Under the pieces are notes generated by a model that searched no databases, was not told the DNA's origin, and was given only the letters and a program-made list of their open reading frames with translations. Below are positions 53,720 through 62,732 of a stretch of DNA of 64,000 bases, piece after piece. The stretch is taken from assembly GCA_903916255.1 (NCBI GenBank), contig CAIWVW010000007.1, forward strand, positions 20,048-84,047. Direction: 5' to 3'. The stretch's first letter is position 1; each line of letters opens with the position of its first letter. Made by a program: the position numbers and the translations under genes. The DNA comes from an uncultured Bacteroidota bacterium (GTDB lineage Bacteria > Bacteroidota > Bacteroidia > JABEUT01).

Positions 53720-54796
53720 ATGAATAAATTTAAACTCTTTTCATCCGCCGTACTGATGTTTTCGTTGGCTGGTATATCAAAAGCTCAATTCGATATTTTG
53801 AACCCCAGTGATTTAGACCAATTTCATGGACGAACCCTTATTGTAATTGTAGAAAAGGCAAATGATAAAGTGACCGAGAAGCTGAATAAGAAGCATAAAT
53901 CGGACAAGGTGGATGCATACAGCAAAGCAATAGATACATTCAATAAAAACTTTGCCGATGCTGTTTCGCAATATTGGAAAGCAAGCGAAGGTGAAGTGCA
54001 GTACAAAACTATTGACGAGGTAAATGACATTCCTGATAAGAAGAATTACGCATTATTGTTTTGCCGTTCTGCCAGCCAGGCCGATTTGAATAATTCCTAT
54101 ATAGCGAATAACGGAATTTGGTGGTGGCCCGATTTTAAGGAAGTAACCCACGATAAAGACTTCTCCGATAAAATGACTGTATTGTGCATGTGTTTATTGG
54201 AAAAATTCAATAAAGCCCCATTTTACCAGTTCCCTATTCCCGATTTATATCCCACCAAAGGCGATTTGTACTATGCTGTTAATGCTGCCAATAAATATGT
54301 AGATTACAGGATAAACCACAGGAAAGACAGCCAGAAAAAAATGGACGTGGCCATGATACAGGAAAATCAGGGAACCTTGAAAGATAAAACCTTACTGCTT
54401 CGCAGGGATTGGCTTGATAAGAAACTTACGAAAACAGAACTCGACAAGGATTATCCGTTCCCATACATGGTGGCTGGCCCCGATACTGTAGAAAGATTTA
54501 TTGATTCTGCTGATACCAAATATGCCGTTGCTATTGTTGCTCCCTATGATTTAGCTGCTGCGCCTAACGGCGGAATACAGTATGTACAATATGCTTACAA
54601 TATTGAAGACGGTTCTATTTGTGGAGCATCGGGCGTGCCTGATATGCCATCGGACCCTAAAGCGGGAGCAGCTACTTCTACAAGCGCTTCAAAGCCTTTA
54701 ATTACCAAAAGAACCTTGCTTGATTTCAGCATGTACAATAGGGATGCTGATGATGCAAGTGATAAAGGCAGTAAGAAAAAAGGCGGGAAAAAATAA
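53720..54796 (+). CDS. Exported protein of unknown function
   Basis: 358 residues. Signal peptide MNKFKLFSSAVLMFSLAGISKA, cleavage near AQFD. The mature protein is highly charged and begins FDILNPSDLDQFHGRTLIVI, then VEKANDKVTEKLNKKHKSDK; later KPFYQ-like aromatic strands and YAVAIVAPYDLAAAPNGGIQ, YVQYAYNIEDGSICGASG. The C-terminus is Lys/Gly-rich. No domain recognised. Flanked by a hairpin terminator, so it is a single-gene unit. Confidence 0.7.
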   Translation: MNKFKLFSSAVLMFSLAGISKAQFDILNPSDLDQFHGRTLIVIVEKANDKVTEKLNKKHKSDKVDAYSKAIDTFNKNFADAVSQYWKASEGEVQYKTIDEVNDIPDKKNYALLFCRSASQADLNNSYIANNGIWWWPDFKEVTHDKDFSDKMTVLCMCLLEKFNKAPFYQFPIPDLYPTKGDLYYAVNAANKYVDYRINHRKDSQKKMDVAMIQENQGTLKDKTLLLRRDWLDKKLTKTELDKDYPFPYMVAGPDTVERFIDSADTKYAVAIVAPYDLAAAPNGGIQYVQYAYNIEDGSICGASGVPDMPSDPKAGAATSTSASKPLITKRTLLDFSMYNRDADDASDKGSKKKGGKK

Positions 54797-54820
54797 CCTC
54801 CGGAGTTATAATTTGATGTT

Positions 54821-54857
54821 GAATGCCGCCCTTATAAGAGGGGCGGCATTCTTTTTT
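54821..54857 (+). terminator. Rho-independent terminator
   Basis: 11-base perfect stem GAATGCCGCCC / GGGCGGCATTC with a 9-base loop and six T, 24 bases after the stop. Confidence 0.88.
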
Positions 54858-54898
54858 ATTTCTTAAGGTAGGTTAAGCCGGTTTTGCAGAAAGGGCTG

Positions 54899-54906
54899 TA
54901 TTTTTG
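54899..54906 (+). promoter_or_regulatory. Bacteroidota -7 box, almost at the start codon
   Basis: TATTTTTG ends 5 bases before the ATG at 54912, suggesting a leaderless mRNA. Confidence 0.5.
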
Positions 54907-54911
54907 TATCT

Positions 54912-55787
54912 ATGACAAACAGGAGAGATTTTATAAAAACGTTATCTCTGCTACCATTAACCGCAGCCGCTATGAAATTGAACGCACTTAATAAAATGAC
55001 CGAACATTTTGGCAATTCGGAAACCATGCCTGTTTTATTTGTTGGGCACGGCAGCCCTATGAATGCTATCGAGGATAATGAATTTTCAAAAAGTTGGGCC
55101 GATACCGGGAAAGCTATTACAAGGCCAAATGCCATACTATGTATTTCGGCACATTGGGAAACGAAGGGCACCTGTGTTACCGCTATGGATAAACCCCAGA
55201 CAATACATGATTTCGGCGGATTCCCAAAACAGTTGTTCGATGTTCAATATCCCGCACCGGGAGATGTTGAACTGGCCAATGAAACCAAAGCAGGAATATC
55301 GAAAACACCGGTAGGGTTAAATTATGATTGGGGGCTTGACCATGGCTGCTGGAGTGTTGTTTCACGCATGTACCCTAACGCAGATATCCCTGTTATACAA
55401 TTAAGCCTCGATTATTCAAAACCTGCCCAATGGCATTTTGAACTTGCCAAAGAACTTGCATTTCTGCGAAAGAAAGGGGTGCTTATAATTGGCAGCGGCA
55501 ACATCGTCCATAATTTAGGTTTGCTAAATTGGAAGGACAATAAAACATTCGACTGGGCTATTGAGGCCAATGATAAAGTGAAGCAACTGATTAATATCCG
55601 CGATTATCAAAGGTTGGCTGAGTATGATTCGCTCGGAAAATCGCTTCAATTAGCCGTTCCCACGCCGGAACATTATCTGCCATTGCTATATACATTGGCT
55701 TTAAAAGACGATAAGGAGCAGCTATCCTATTTTAATGATAAAATGGTGATGGGCTCCATATCCATGACTTCGCTGAAAATAGGGTGA
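54912..55787 (+). CDS. ygiD: 4,5-DOPA extradiol dioxygenase (YgiD/LigB type) with Tat-like leader
   Basis: 291 residues. The catalytic domain shows the class III metal-site pattern: His in VGHGSPMNAIED, His in CISAHWETKG, GSGNIVHNLGLLNW and PTPEHYLPLLYTLAL. The family opens catechol-type rings such as DOPA. The N-terminus MTNRRDFIKTLSLLPLTAAA contains RRDFIK, like a Tat signal, followed by a hydrophobic stretch; E. coli YgiD has none. This suggests export of the folded enzyme. The start is fixed by the promoter box 5 bases upstream. Natural substrate unknown. Confidence 0.88.
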   Translation: MTNRRDFIKTLSLLPLTAAAMKLNALNKMTEHFGNSETMPVLFVGHGSPMNAIEDNEFSKSWADTGKAITRPNAILCISAHWETKGTCVTAMDKPQTIHDFGGFPKQLFDVQYPAPGDVELANETKAGISKTPVGLNYDWGLDHGCWSVVSRMYPNADIPVIQLSLDYSKPAQWHFELAKELAFLRKKGVLIIGSGNIVHNLGLLNWKDNKTFDWAIEANDKVKQLINIRDYQRLAEYDSLGKSLQLAVPTPEHYLPLLYTLALKDDKEQLSYFNDKMVMGSISMTSLKIG

Positions 55788-55812
55788 AAAGCCAGCGTCT
55801 TATCAGGACTAA

Positions 55813-56430
55813 TTACTTATGCGTTTTGTCATATTCACCAATCCAAGTGCCTACATTTGTAAAATCATCCAGCCATTTTTTTTCGGTTTTTTCGTCAATA
55901 CCTGTTTTATTCATTTTTTCGATAAGTTCAGAATCGTCGGCAAATAATTTGGTTAAGTTTTCAATAGAGGCGGCCAGCATTTCTCCTTCACCGCCGGCTG
56001 AAACCCAAAAATAATCGGAAAACTTACCATCTTCGGCTTTAATATCCATCGATTTAACTTTGCCATCATCAAATTTTTCTATTTGGAGTTGTCTTCCGGC
56101 AAAATAACAAATTTTGCCTTTGGTTATTACACGGTCAATTTCGTTGCCTTTTTTATTTACCCTGTAATCTACTCCATCCTCGTCCTGAATACCCCAAAAA
56201 TCCGCATCTTTATATGAAGTTGCTATTTTTTTACCTTTTAATGTGCCTTTAAAAGCATGCGCTCCTAATTTAATTTCATCGTACATAGTTACGCGTTTGT
56301 GCAAATAATCATCGTAGGTTTGATAGATACCGCCGGTAGATATTTGAGCGGAAACTTTATTCACTGAAGAGCCAAGCAGGAAAAGTCCCGATAAAAGAGC
56401 TGCAAAAAGAATTTTTTGAAATGTTTTCAT
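55813..56430 (-). CDS. Exported protein of unknown function
   Basis: 205 residues. Signal peptide KILFAALLSGLFLLGSSVNK then VSAQ. Mature part begins ISTGGIYQTYDDYLHKRVTM and has strands (HAFKGTLKGKKIATSYKDAD, FWGIQDEDGVDYRVNKKGNE, ITKGKICYFAGRQLQIEKFD) typical of a compact beta domain, then a helical C-terminus (SIENLTKLFADDSELIEKMN). I do not recognise the family. Convergent with the dioxygenase. Confidence 0.72.
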   Translation of the reverse strand: MKTFQKILFAALLSGLFLLGSSVNKVSAQISTGGIYQTYDDYLHKRVTMYDEIKLGAHAFKGTLKGKKIATSYKDADFWGIQDEDGVDYRVNKKGNEIDRVITKGKICYFAGRQLQIEKFDDGKVKSMDIKAEDGKFSDYFWVSAGGEGEMLAASIENLTKLFADDSELIEKMNKTGIDEKTEKKWLDDFTNVGTWIGEYDKTHK

Positions 56431-56737
56431 AGGTTTTAATAATTGTTTTAATCGTTTACACTTGCAACTATAATAAGATAATTCATGGCTGTAAATATAA
56501 CGGAAAAGTGTTTTGAGTTTATTACTGTGATAAAGATTTTAATGTATGGGCAATAAATTCTTACCAGGCAAAGATAAGTCGGCAGATTACAATTCGGGTT
56601 ACACATCTTTGGAAAAAGCTTACATATTTTACACCTTAAGTATAGTACGGTTATAAATGAAATGGGTGGGAAATACCTCATGAATTTGTTTTTTTATTTA
56701 ATTTTGAGATTTTAGAACCCACTGGGAGATATAAGTT
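56431..56737. other. Gap, no gene seen
   Basis: 307 bases. AT-rich; I see no clear RNA gene, repeat or hairpin. No exact TAnnTTTG box is near either gene start. Confidence 0.45.
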
Positions 56738-58108
56738 ATGGCAAGAAAAGGTGTTTTGTTTTTTATGGCTTTTGTTTTGGCGGCTTTAATGGCTAAGGCC
56801 CAAGGGCAAGGATATATTAATACTGTGGCCGGTATATCTACACATGGTTTTAGTGGCGATGGCGGCCCTGCACTTTTTGCTGAATTATATTGGCCTGCCA
56901 ACTTGGCTTTCGATAAATATGATAATATGTATGTTGCCGACCAGTGGAATAACCGGATACGCAGGATAAATAAATCGAATGGATATATTAATACAGTTGC
57001 CGGTGAAAGTACGCCCGGATATAATGGCGACAGCCTGCCCGGTATTTCGGCAGAATTAAATTTGCCCGCGGGGGTTGCAGTTGATACTTTTGGAAATATT
57101 TTTATTGCGGATTTTAATAATAACCGTATTCGGGAGGTAGTGAGTTCCACCGGTTATATATACACTATTGCAGGCAATGGTATTGCCGGAATTGCAGGCG
57201 ATGGCGGGCCAGCTACAGCTGCTGAAATCGACCACCCTCACCACACGGCTGTCGATGATAATGGAAACCTTTATTTTGCCGATGAGAACAACAATCGCAT
57301 CCGGAAAGTTGTTTTATCTACCGGAATAATAACCACAATAATAGGGACAGGCAGAGCAGGGTTTTCGGGCGATGGCGGGCCAGCTACGGCAGCAGATATT
57401 AATGCGCCTAAATGTGTAGCGCTTGATGATTCGGGCAATATGTATGTTGCAGACTGGCTGAATAACAGGGTAAGAAAAGTAGAGGCCTCCACAGGAATAA
57501 TAACAACTGTTGCAGGTAATGGTTATACTGGGTTCTCCGGGGATGGATTTCCTGCAACATCCTCTAATTTAGAAGACCCATACAGGGTTGCGTTGGATAA
57601 GGCAGGTAATTTTTATATTGCAGATGGCAGCGATAACCGAATTCGCTGGGTAAATTGCAAAACCGGAATAATGTACACGATAGCCGGAAACGGGCAAGCG
57701 GGTTTTTTTGGCGACGGCGGCCCTGCATCGGCATCTGAATTAGATTATCCGCCGGGCCTCGCCTTTGACGATGAAGGTAATTTATATGTTGCCGATTTAC
57801 GAAACAACCGGGTTAGAGAAATTAGCATTACATACACCGGCTCGAGTACTTTGAGTGATACTCCCGGTGTGTCCGTATACCCTAATCCCGCTTCAACAGA
57901 GGCAACTGTGTATTTCGCAAGTTCGTACGCTCCGGGCAGTATTTCACTATTCAATGTTGCAGGACAACTGGTTTGGCGCTCGTTGAAGGATAGTTATGTG
58001 AGCCAAATTAGCATTCCGCTAAATACGTTGCAATCGGGGGTATATATGCTTCAAATTCAAATTCAGGGAAGTTCTGTAATTTGGAAAAAGCTTGATGTTA
58101 TCCGATAG
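56738..58108 (+). CDS. NHL-repeat protein with T9SS type A sorting domain
   Basis: 456 residues. Signal peptide LFFMAFVLAALMAKAQG. About six NHL blades, each of the type GFSGDGGPATAADINAPKCV + ALDDSGNMYVADWLNNRVRK + VEASTGIITTVAGNG, form a beta-propeller. The C-terminal ~75 residues are a T9SS type A domain (GVSVYPNPASTEATVYFASS, LFNVAGQLVWRSLKD, LQSGVYMLQIQIQG). Expected to be secreted; ligand unknown. A related NHL protein without a sorting domain lies at 62.7-63.9 kb. Confidence 0.93.
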   Translation: MARKGVLFFMAFVLAALMAKAQGQGYINTVAGISTHGFSGDGGPALFAELYWPANLAFDKYDNMYVADQWNNRIRRINKSNGYINTVAGESTPGYNGDSLPGISAELNLPAGVAVDTFGNIFIADFNNNRIREVVSSTGYIYTIAGNGIAGIAGDGGPATAAEIDHPHHTAVDDNGNLYFADENNNRIRKVVLSTGIITTIIGTGRAGFSGDGGPATAADINAPKCVALDDSGNMYVADWLNNRVRKVEASTGIITTVAGNGYTGFSGDGFPATSSNLEDPYRVALDKAGNFYIADGSDNRIRWVNCKTGIMYTIAGNGQAGFFGDGGPASASELDYPPGLAFDDEGNLYVADLRNNRVREISITYTGSSTLSDTPGVSVYPNPASTEATVYFASSYAPGSISLFNVAGQLVWRSLKDSYVSQISIPLNTLQSGVYMLQIQIQGSSVIWKKLDVIR

Positions 58109-58122
58109 CAGGCAAACTGTTT

Positions 58123-59076
58123 TTATTTAAGGAAAGACTGTTTCAGCATATTTAACAAGCTGGGCCTGAAACCTGAACCTATTACCCAATAGCGTTCATC
58201 ATCGCCGCGTAGCAACCCAACTTCTTTTCCTTCTATTTTGTTTACAATTTTTTCGCCTGTTGCAATGTTTTGCATACTGTGCCGAACATACAGTTTGCCG
58301 GCATAATTATCTGACCACATGGGTGTGTAGTAAATACAATCGTCGAAATAAACATGCGTTACCTGCGACCATCGTGTTCGCCCTTTACCAAATATTTCTT
58401 TGCCTCCATGCAGCAGGTTGGCCGACCAAATCATGGCATCCCCTTTATTAATATGCAATTCTGAAACGGTAAGCCCATTGGCTTTTACCAGTTCTTTTAT
58501 AAAGTCTTCATACAGGGGGTAGTATTCATAGTCGCGTTTCGAAAAGGGAATGTTCAAATCGCTGTAATCGTAAATGGGAAGTTTGTGCGAGCCTTCGCAA
58601 TATTGCAAAGGGCCATTGTCAGAATCTAAATCTTCGAAAGCCACCCAAATTCCGCACATATATTTTTTAGGTATGCAGCTAAAATGAATTAAATCGGAAT
58701 GGAGGCATTGCTGCGTTCCGAATTTAAAGTTAAGGGTTTGAAAAGGTAGGGGTTTGCGCTCATAAATGAAAGCGAGGAAATTCAAAATATCTTGCTGAAG
58801 GGCAATCTTTTTCACATTTTCGTTGCTGCTCCAAAGGTCCAGTTGTCTTGCAGGTTCTTCTCCTGCATTATCGGGGTATAAATGCTTAATAGATGCCACT
58901 GTTTTATCGATCAGTTCCGTATCAATCGCATTTTTTAGTACAGTATAGCCCTTATCATGTAATTCGTTGGCCCAGATTTTCCAGTTTTCCGGAATATTCT
59001 TTTTAGCGGCTATCCATTCCATGAAAAATGGGCTTTCTACCGGGGGAATATGTATGCTTGCCTTATTGTAATTCAT
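58123..59076 (-). CDS. Phytanoyl-CoA dioxygenase family protein
   Basis: 317 residues. Fe(II)/2-oxoglutarate oxygenase fold. Metal-site candidates: HSDLIHF (H-x-D) near 133-139 and a distal His in NLLHGGKEIFGKG. Other conserved parts are GYTVLKNAIDTELIDKTVAS at the N-terminus, CGIWVAFEDLDSDNGPLQYC with EGSHKLP following, and SRTRW-like Arg positions. Substrate unknown; families of this kind hydroxylate lipids or secondary metabolites. Not in a visible operon. A TACATTTG box (minus) lies 20 bases upstream at 59096. Confidence 0.88.
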   Translation of the reverse strand: MNYNKASIHIPPVESPFFMEWIAAKKNIPENWKIWANELHDKGYTVLKNAIDTELIDKTVASIKHLYPDNAGEEPARQLDLWSSNENVKKIALQQDILNFLAFIYERKPLPFQTLNFKFGTQQCLHSDLIHFSCIPKKYMCGIWVAFEDLDSDNGPLQYCEGSHKLPIYDYSDLNIPFSKRDYEYYPLYEDFIKELVKANGLTVSELHINKGDAMIWSANLLHGGKEIFGKGRTRWSQVTHVYFDDCIYYTPMWSDNYAGKLYVRHSMQNIATGEKIVNKIEGKEVGLLRGDDERYWVIGSGFRPSLLNMLKQSFLK

Positions 59077-59485
59077 AATGCGGAGTAATATTTTTCAAAT
59101 GTATATATTAATAGTGAGAATTGAAATCAGGAGGCAAATTGGAATTACAGGAGAAGGAAAATCCTGATATAAGTCAGGTTTTAATGTGCGGCTTTGTTTT
59201 TACAAATATCGGCTTTTCCGCAATAGTAGTGGGGTATACATAAAATGAATCTATCGAAGCAAAAACCGTGAATAAATAAATAGGAAAAATAGGTGCAATG
59301 TTTTATAGAGTTACTGGTTTATTTATTTACTTTGCCAACAATCATTATTACCTCTGACACCAATAGGGCTTGCATTACCAACAAGCAATAATGAGAAAGT
59401 AAATAATAAACGGTACTTTTCTATTAAAGGCAAATACACTGAATAACCCTGCTCTGTAATATTTCAGAGCCATTAATTTCACAAA
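59077..59485. other. Gap with promoter-like boxes only
   Basis: 409 bases, AT-rich. It holds the minus box for the dioxygenase gene (59096-59103) and a TTACTTTG variant near 59330 for the next gene. No ORF or RNA gene supported. Confidence 0.45.
59096..59103 (-). promoter_or_regulatory. Bacteroidota -7 box of the dioxygenase gene
   Basis: The reverse complement of CAAATGTA is TACATTTG. Confidence 0.45.
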
Positions 59486-62161
59486 ATGAAAAAAACTCCT
59501 TTCCCTCTTTTAAAACTGTCACTCCTTTCAGTATTAATTATCGGCCAGGCAAAGGCCCAGACAGGTACATGGACTGCGTTAACAAACCAGGCACCTGACC
59601 AAAGCCAAGGAGTAATGGTTTTGATGACCGACGGAACAGTTCTTTGCCAGGATGCAAGCGGTGGAAACTACGGAACCGGATGGGACAAGTTGACTCCGGA
59701 TGCCACGGGCAGTTATATTAATGGTACCTGGAGCCGAATAGCATCGATGAATAATGACCGCCTTTTCTTTTCATCACAAGTGTTGCCGAGCGGCAAACTA
59801 TATGTTGGAGGGGGGGAATATCAAACAAACTATTCAACGGGGGAGGTGTACGACCCTGTTGCCAACACATGGACTTTATGTGGCGCAGTTCCCAATGGTT
59901 ATACATTATACGACTCTCCTTCAGAACTTCTTTATACCGGAAATGTATTGACCGGGCCCGAACTAGGTGGACATAATTCGACGGGGATTTTTCAATGGTC
60001 ACCAACCACCTTGGCTTACACTAATGAAACCGCAGCCCCATTGAACCATGATGAAACAGCTTGGCTTAAACTACAGGACAGTACAGTGTTATATGTAGGT
60101 ATCGGTTCCAATAACTCAAACCGTTTTCAACCCAAAACCAATACTTGGCTGACAGACGCAAATACACCTAATAATATGTATGATACCTATGGCGATGAGG
60201 CCGGATGTGCATTAAACCTGCCAAATGGTAAAGCGATATTCTTTGGTTCTACTAAGTATAATAATATATATACCCCATCGGGCAATAGCAGAACCGCGGG
60301 AACCTGGGCAGCAGCAGCTGATATGCCAACCATTAGTGGTACTTTGGTAGGACAGGTAGACGCCCCCGGCGCCATGATGGTAAATGGGCATATTTTGTTG
60401 GGAGTAAGCCCTGAAAATAGTAGTAATAACGACCAATTCCGTGCCCCCATTTGGTACATAGAATACGATTATACTACAAATACTTTCACGCAGGTAACAA
60501 GTGTTATTCCGGGCTTGTCTGCTGATTCGGTTGCAGGTGTACCTTGCAACTTCACGGTATTCCTCGATTTACCTGATGGAGGGGTATTGATGGCTATTAA
60601 TCAGGAAGGAAGTACCCAATATTGGGAATATACACCTGGAAGCGGCCCTATTGCTGAGGGAAAGCCAACACTCAACAGCGTAACGGAAATATCCTGCGGT
60701 ACATACAGGGCAACGGGTAAACTTTTCAATGGTATATCCGAAGGTGCTTCATTTGGCGATGACTGGCAAATGGCAACCAATTACCCGCTTATACGTATTA
60801 CAAACGGGACCAATACCTATTATGCAAAAACCACTAATTGGAATAGGTTAGGAGCTATTCAAACAGACAGCCTGGAAGATACTTGCAATTTCACCTTGCC
60901 TTCTGTTCCCGCAGGAACCTATTCATTGGTTGTAGTAGTTAATGGGTTTGCTTCCAATCCTACCTTATTTACACCTTTTGCGGCTACTGCAAGTGCCTCT
61001 TCCAATGTATTGTGCCATGGTGGAACAGACGGTAATGCAACAGCTAACGTAGGCGGCGGTTCTTCGCCATATACTTACAAATGGTCCAATGGTTCATCTA
61101 CGGTTTCTACAGCAAATCCAACAGGGCCAATTTTAAGCGCGGGAACATATACACTTACTGTTACCGACCATTTAGGATGTTCTGTTACTTCCACCATTAC
61201 TATTACCCAACCCAATGCTTTAACAATTGCGACTACTGTAAAGGGCATTACTTGCAATGGGCTTACTGACGGAAGCGCAACAGCAACCCCATCGGGAGGT
61301 ACTTCTCCTTATACGTATGCTTGGTCAGGTGGCGGAACATCGGCTACCAAATCAGGCCTTTCATTGGGAACATATACCATTACGGTTACCGATAAAAACG
61401 GCTGTACTGCAAGCGCGATTACTGCTGCAATTACCCAACCTGCCGTATTAACTGCTACAACCAATGCTTTGGCCAATGCAGCTTGTTTCGGCAAAGCCGA
61501 TGGTTCAGTTTCTGCAACACCTGCGGGTGGAACGGCACCGTATACCTATGCATGGTCGGGTGGAGGAACCAAAGCCAATAAAAGCGGAATAAGCGCAGGT
61601 ACTTATACTGTTACAATTACCGATAAAAACGGATGCAGTACTACTTCATCGGTAACAATTACACAGCCTGCAACGGCAATTTCTGTAACCTCAGGGGCGT
61701 ATGCAACTCTTTCCGGAAATTGTGTTGGTACTGCTTTTGTAACTGCCAGCGGTGGAACGCCCGGTTATAAATATAGCTGGAGCCCGAGCGGAGGTACTTC
61801 TGACACAGCCAGAAACTTATGTGTTGGAAATTATTGCTGCACCGTTACTGATGCCAATGGATGTGTAGATAGTGTTTGCGTAAGTGTTGTTACCGGAATT
61901 CAAGGTATCAATAATGCATCAAACATCAGGGTTTACCCTGACCCTAACAACGGCGTGTTCTTTATTGAATCGGCTATAGCATATAACAAAGCTACCGTAG
62001 AAATAGATAATGTACTTGGCCAGGTAGTAATGAACGCACAATTAACCGGAACTAAAAATAAATTGAATTTATCTGAACAACCATCCGGTGTTTATGTTTA
62101 CAGAGTATTTTCTGCTACCGGAACCTTGCTCGGAAACGGTAAAATTGTGATTCAGAAATAA
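59486..62161 (+). CDS. Kelch-like and SprB-repeat protein with T9SS type A sorting domain
   Basis: 891 residues. Signal peptide KLSLLSVLIIGQAKAQ. Residues ~25-400 carry galactose-oxidase/Kelch-like blades (GTWTALTNQAPDQSQGVMVL, SGKLYVGGGEYQTNYSTGEV, LNPNGKAIFFGSTKY-like). A beta-sandwich like the galactose-oxidase C-terminal domain follows (to ~500). Then three or four SprB repeats (SSPYTYKWSNG, GTYTLTVTDHLGC and near copies with SPYTYAWSGGGT). The C-terminus is T9SS type A (RVYPDPNNGVFFIESAIAYN ... PSGVYVYRVF). The SprB repeats link it to gliding-type adhesins. No copper-site Tyr-Cys pair was verified. Confidence 0.9.
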   Translation: MKKTPFPLLKLSLLSVLIIGQAKAQTGTWTALTNQAPDQSQGVMVLMTDGTVLCQDASGGNYGTGWDKLTPDATGSYINGTWSRIASMNNDRLFFSSQVLPSGKLYVGGGEYQTNYSTGEVYDPVANTWTLCGAVPNGYTLYDSPSELLYTGNVLTGPELGGHNSTGIFQWSPTTLAYTNETAAPLNHDETAWLKLQDSTVLYVGIGSNNSNRFQPKTNTWLTDANTPNNMYDTYGDEAGCALNLPNGKAIFFGSTKYNNIYTPSGNSRTAGTWAAAADMPTISGTLVGQVDAPGAMMVNGHILLGVSPENSSNNDQFRAPIWYIEYDYTTNTFTQVTSVIPGLSADSVAGVPCNFTVFLDLPDGGVLMAINQEGSTQYWEYTPGSGPIAEGKPTLNSVTEISCGTYRATGKLFNGISEGASFGDDWQMATNYPLIRITNGTNTYYAKTTNWNRLGAIQTDSLEDTCNFTLPSVPAGTYSLVVVVNGFASNPTLFTPFAATASASSNVLCHGGTDGNATANVGGGSSPYTYKWSNGSSTVSTANPTGPILSAGTYTLTVTDHLGCSVTSTITITQPNALTIATTVKGITCNGLTDGSATATPSGGTSPYTYAWSGGGTSATKSGLSLGTYTITVTDKNGCTASAITAAITQPAVLTATTNALANAACFGKADGSVSATPAGGTAPYTYAWSGGGTKANKSGISAGTYTVTITDKNGCSTTSSVTITQPATAISVTSGAYATLSGNCVGTAFVTASGGTPGYKYSWSPSGGTSDTARNLCVGNYCCTVTDANGCVDSVCVSVVTGIQGINNASNIRVYPDPNNGVFFIESAIAYNKATVEIDNVLGQVVMNAQLTGTKNKLNLSEQPSGVYVYRVFSATGTLLGNGKIVIQK
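61000..61680 (+). repeat. SprB-type tandem repeats within the Kelch-SprB gene
   Basis: Three clear ~78-residue units, each with a variant of CxGxxDGxAxAxxxGGTSPYTY, AWSGG, G-TYTVTVTDKNGC and TITQP. The DNA of the second and third units is similar. A fourth, diverged unit follows. Confidence 0.8.
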
Positions 62162-62180
62162 GAAAACAATTTTATAATGA

Positions 62181-62219
62181 TAACCCCGGTTGCAAATTGC
62201 AATCGGGGTTATTTTTTTT
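62181..62219 (+). terminator. Rho-independent terminator
   Basis: Stem TAACCCCG / CGGGGTTA extended inward by TTGCAA pairs, followed by eight T. It lies 20 bases after the Kelch-SprB stop. Confidence 0.85.
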
Positions 62220-62398
62220 GAAATTTTGCCAACTGAAATGTCACGGTTTTACATGTATTTGAAAATATTGCAAAACCCCTCTATCCTTTATTGGGTATAT
62301 GTTTAGGCCTATGTCACTGCCTGCTCGGTTTTTTGTGGCATTTTTAGTGATATGTAAATGTCCGGCAAATGGGTGGCACTTAAAATTAATAGTTTTCG

Positions 62399-62406
62399 TA
62401 CCTTTG
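62399..62406 (+). promoter_or_regulatory. Bacteroidota -7 box of the 62423 gene
   Basis: TACCTTTG, 16 bases before the ATG. Confidence 0.5.
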
Positions 62407-62422
62407 GGTAAAAATATATTAT

Positions 62423-62728
62423 ATGTTTAAATTGGTTTGGAAAATATTACCACTTCTTTTCCTTTGCCAAATTACTATCGGGCAATCAGCTGGATTGCCA
62501 CCTGTGAAAATAGTTGATACGACCCCAAAGGATACATTAAATAGGGTAATTCACGATGGCTGTAGTTCTGCTAAATTATATATTATTGATGGGATAGTAG
62601 GACCTTGTGTGTATACTGGATATACTGATAATGATTGTTGGGCTTCCGGGAATTTTGAAAGGACAGACATAGAGAGGCTCCCCACGAATGATATACACTA
62701 CATTCAAACCTTTTTCCCTCTTCATTAA
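62423..62728 (+). CDS. Small exported protein with plug-like IDG motif (unknown)
   Basis: 101 residues. Signal peptide LVWKILPLLFLCQITIGQ. The mature ~80 residues hold DGCSSAKLYIIDGIVGPCVY, TGYTDNDCWASGNFERTDIE and a short C-terminus. Three cysteines suggest a disulfide. The order YIIDG then ERTDIERLPTNDI resembles the first strands of a TonB-receptor plug (YIDG ... DIE), as does the tail of the 2164 protein. No complete domain fits. Convergent with the NHL gene. Confidence 0.6.
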   Translation: MFKLVWKILPLLFLCQITIGQSAGLPPVKIVDTTPKDTLNRVIHDGCSSAKLYIIDGIVGPCVYTGYTDNDCWASGNFERTDIERLPTNDIHYIQTFFPLH

Positions 62729-62732
62729 TTAT

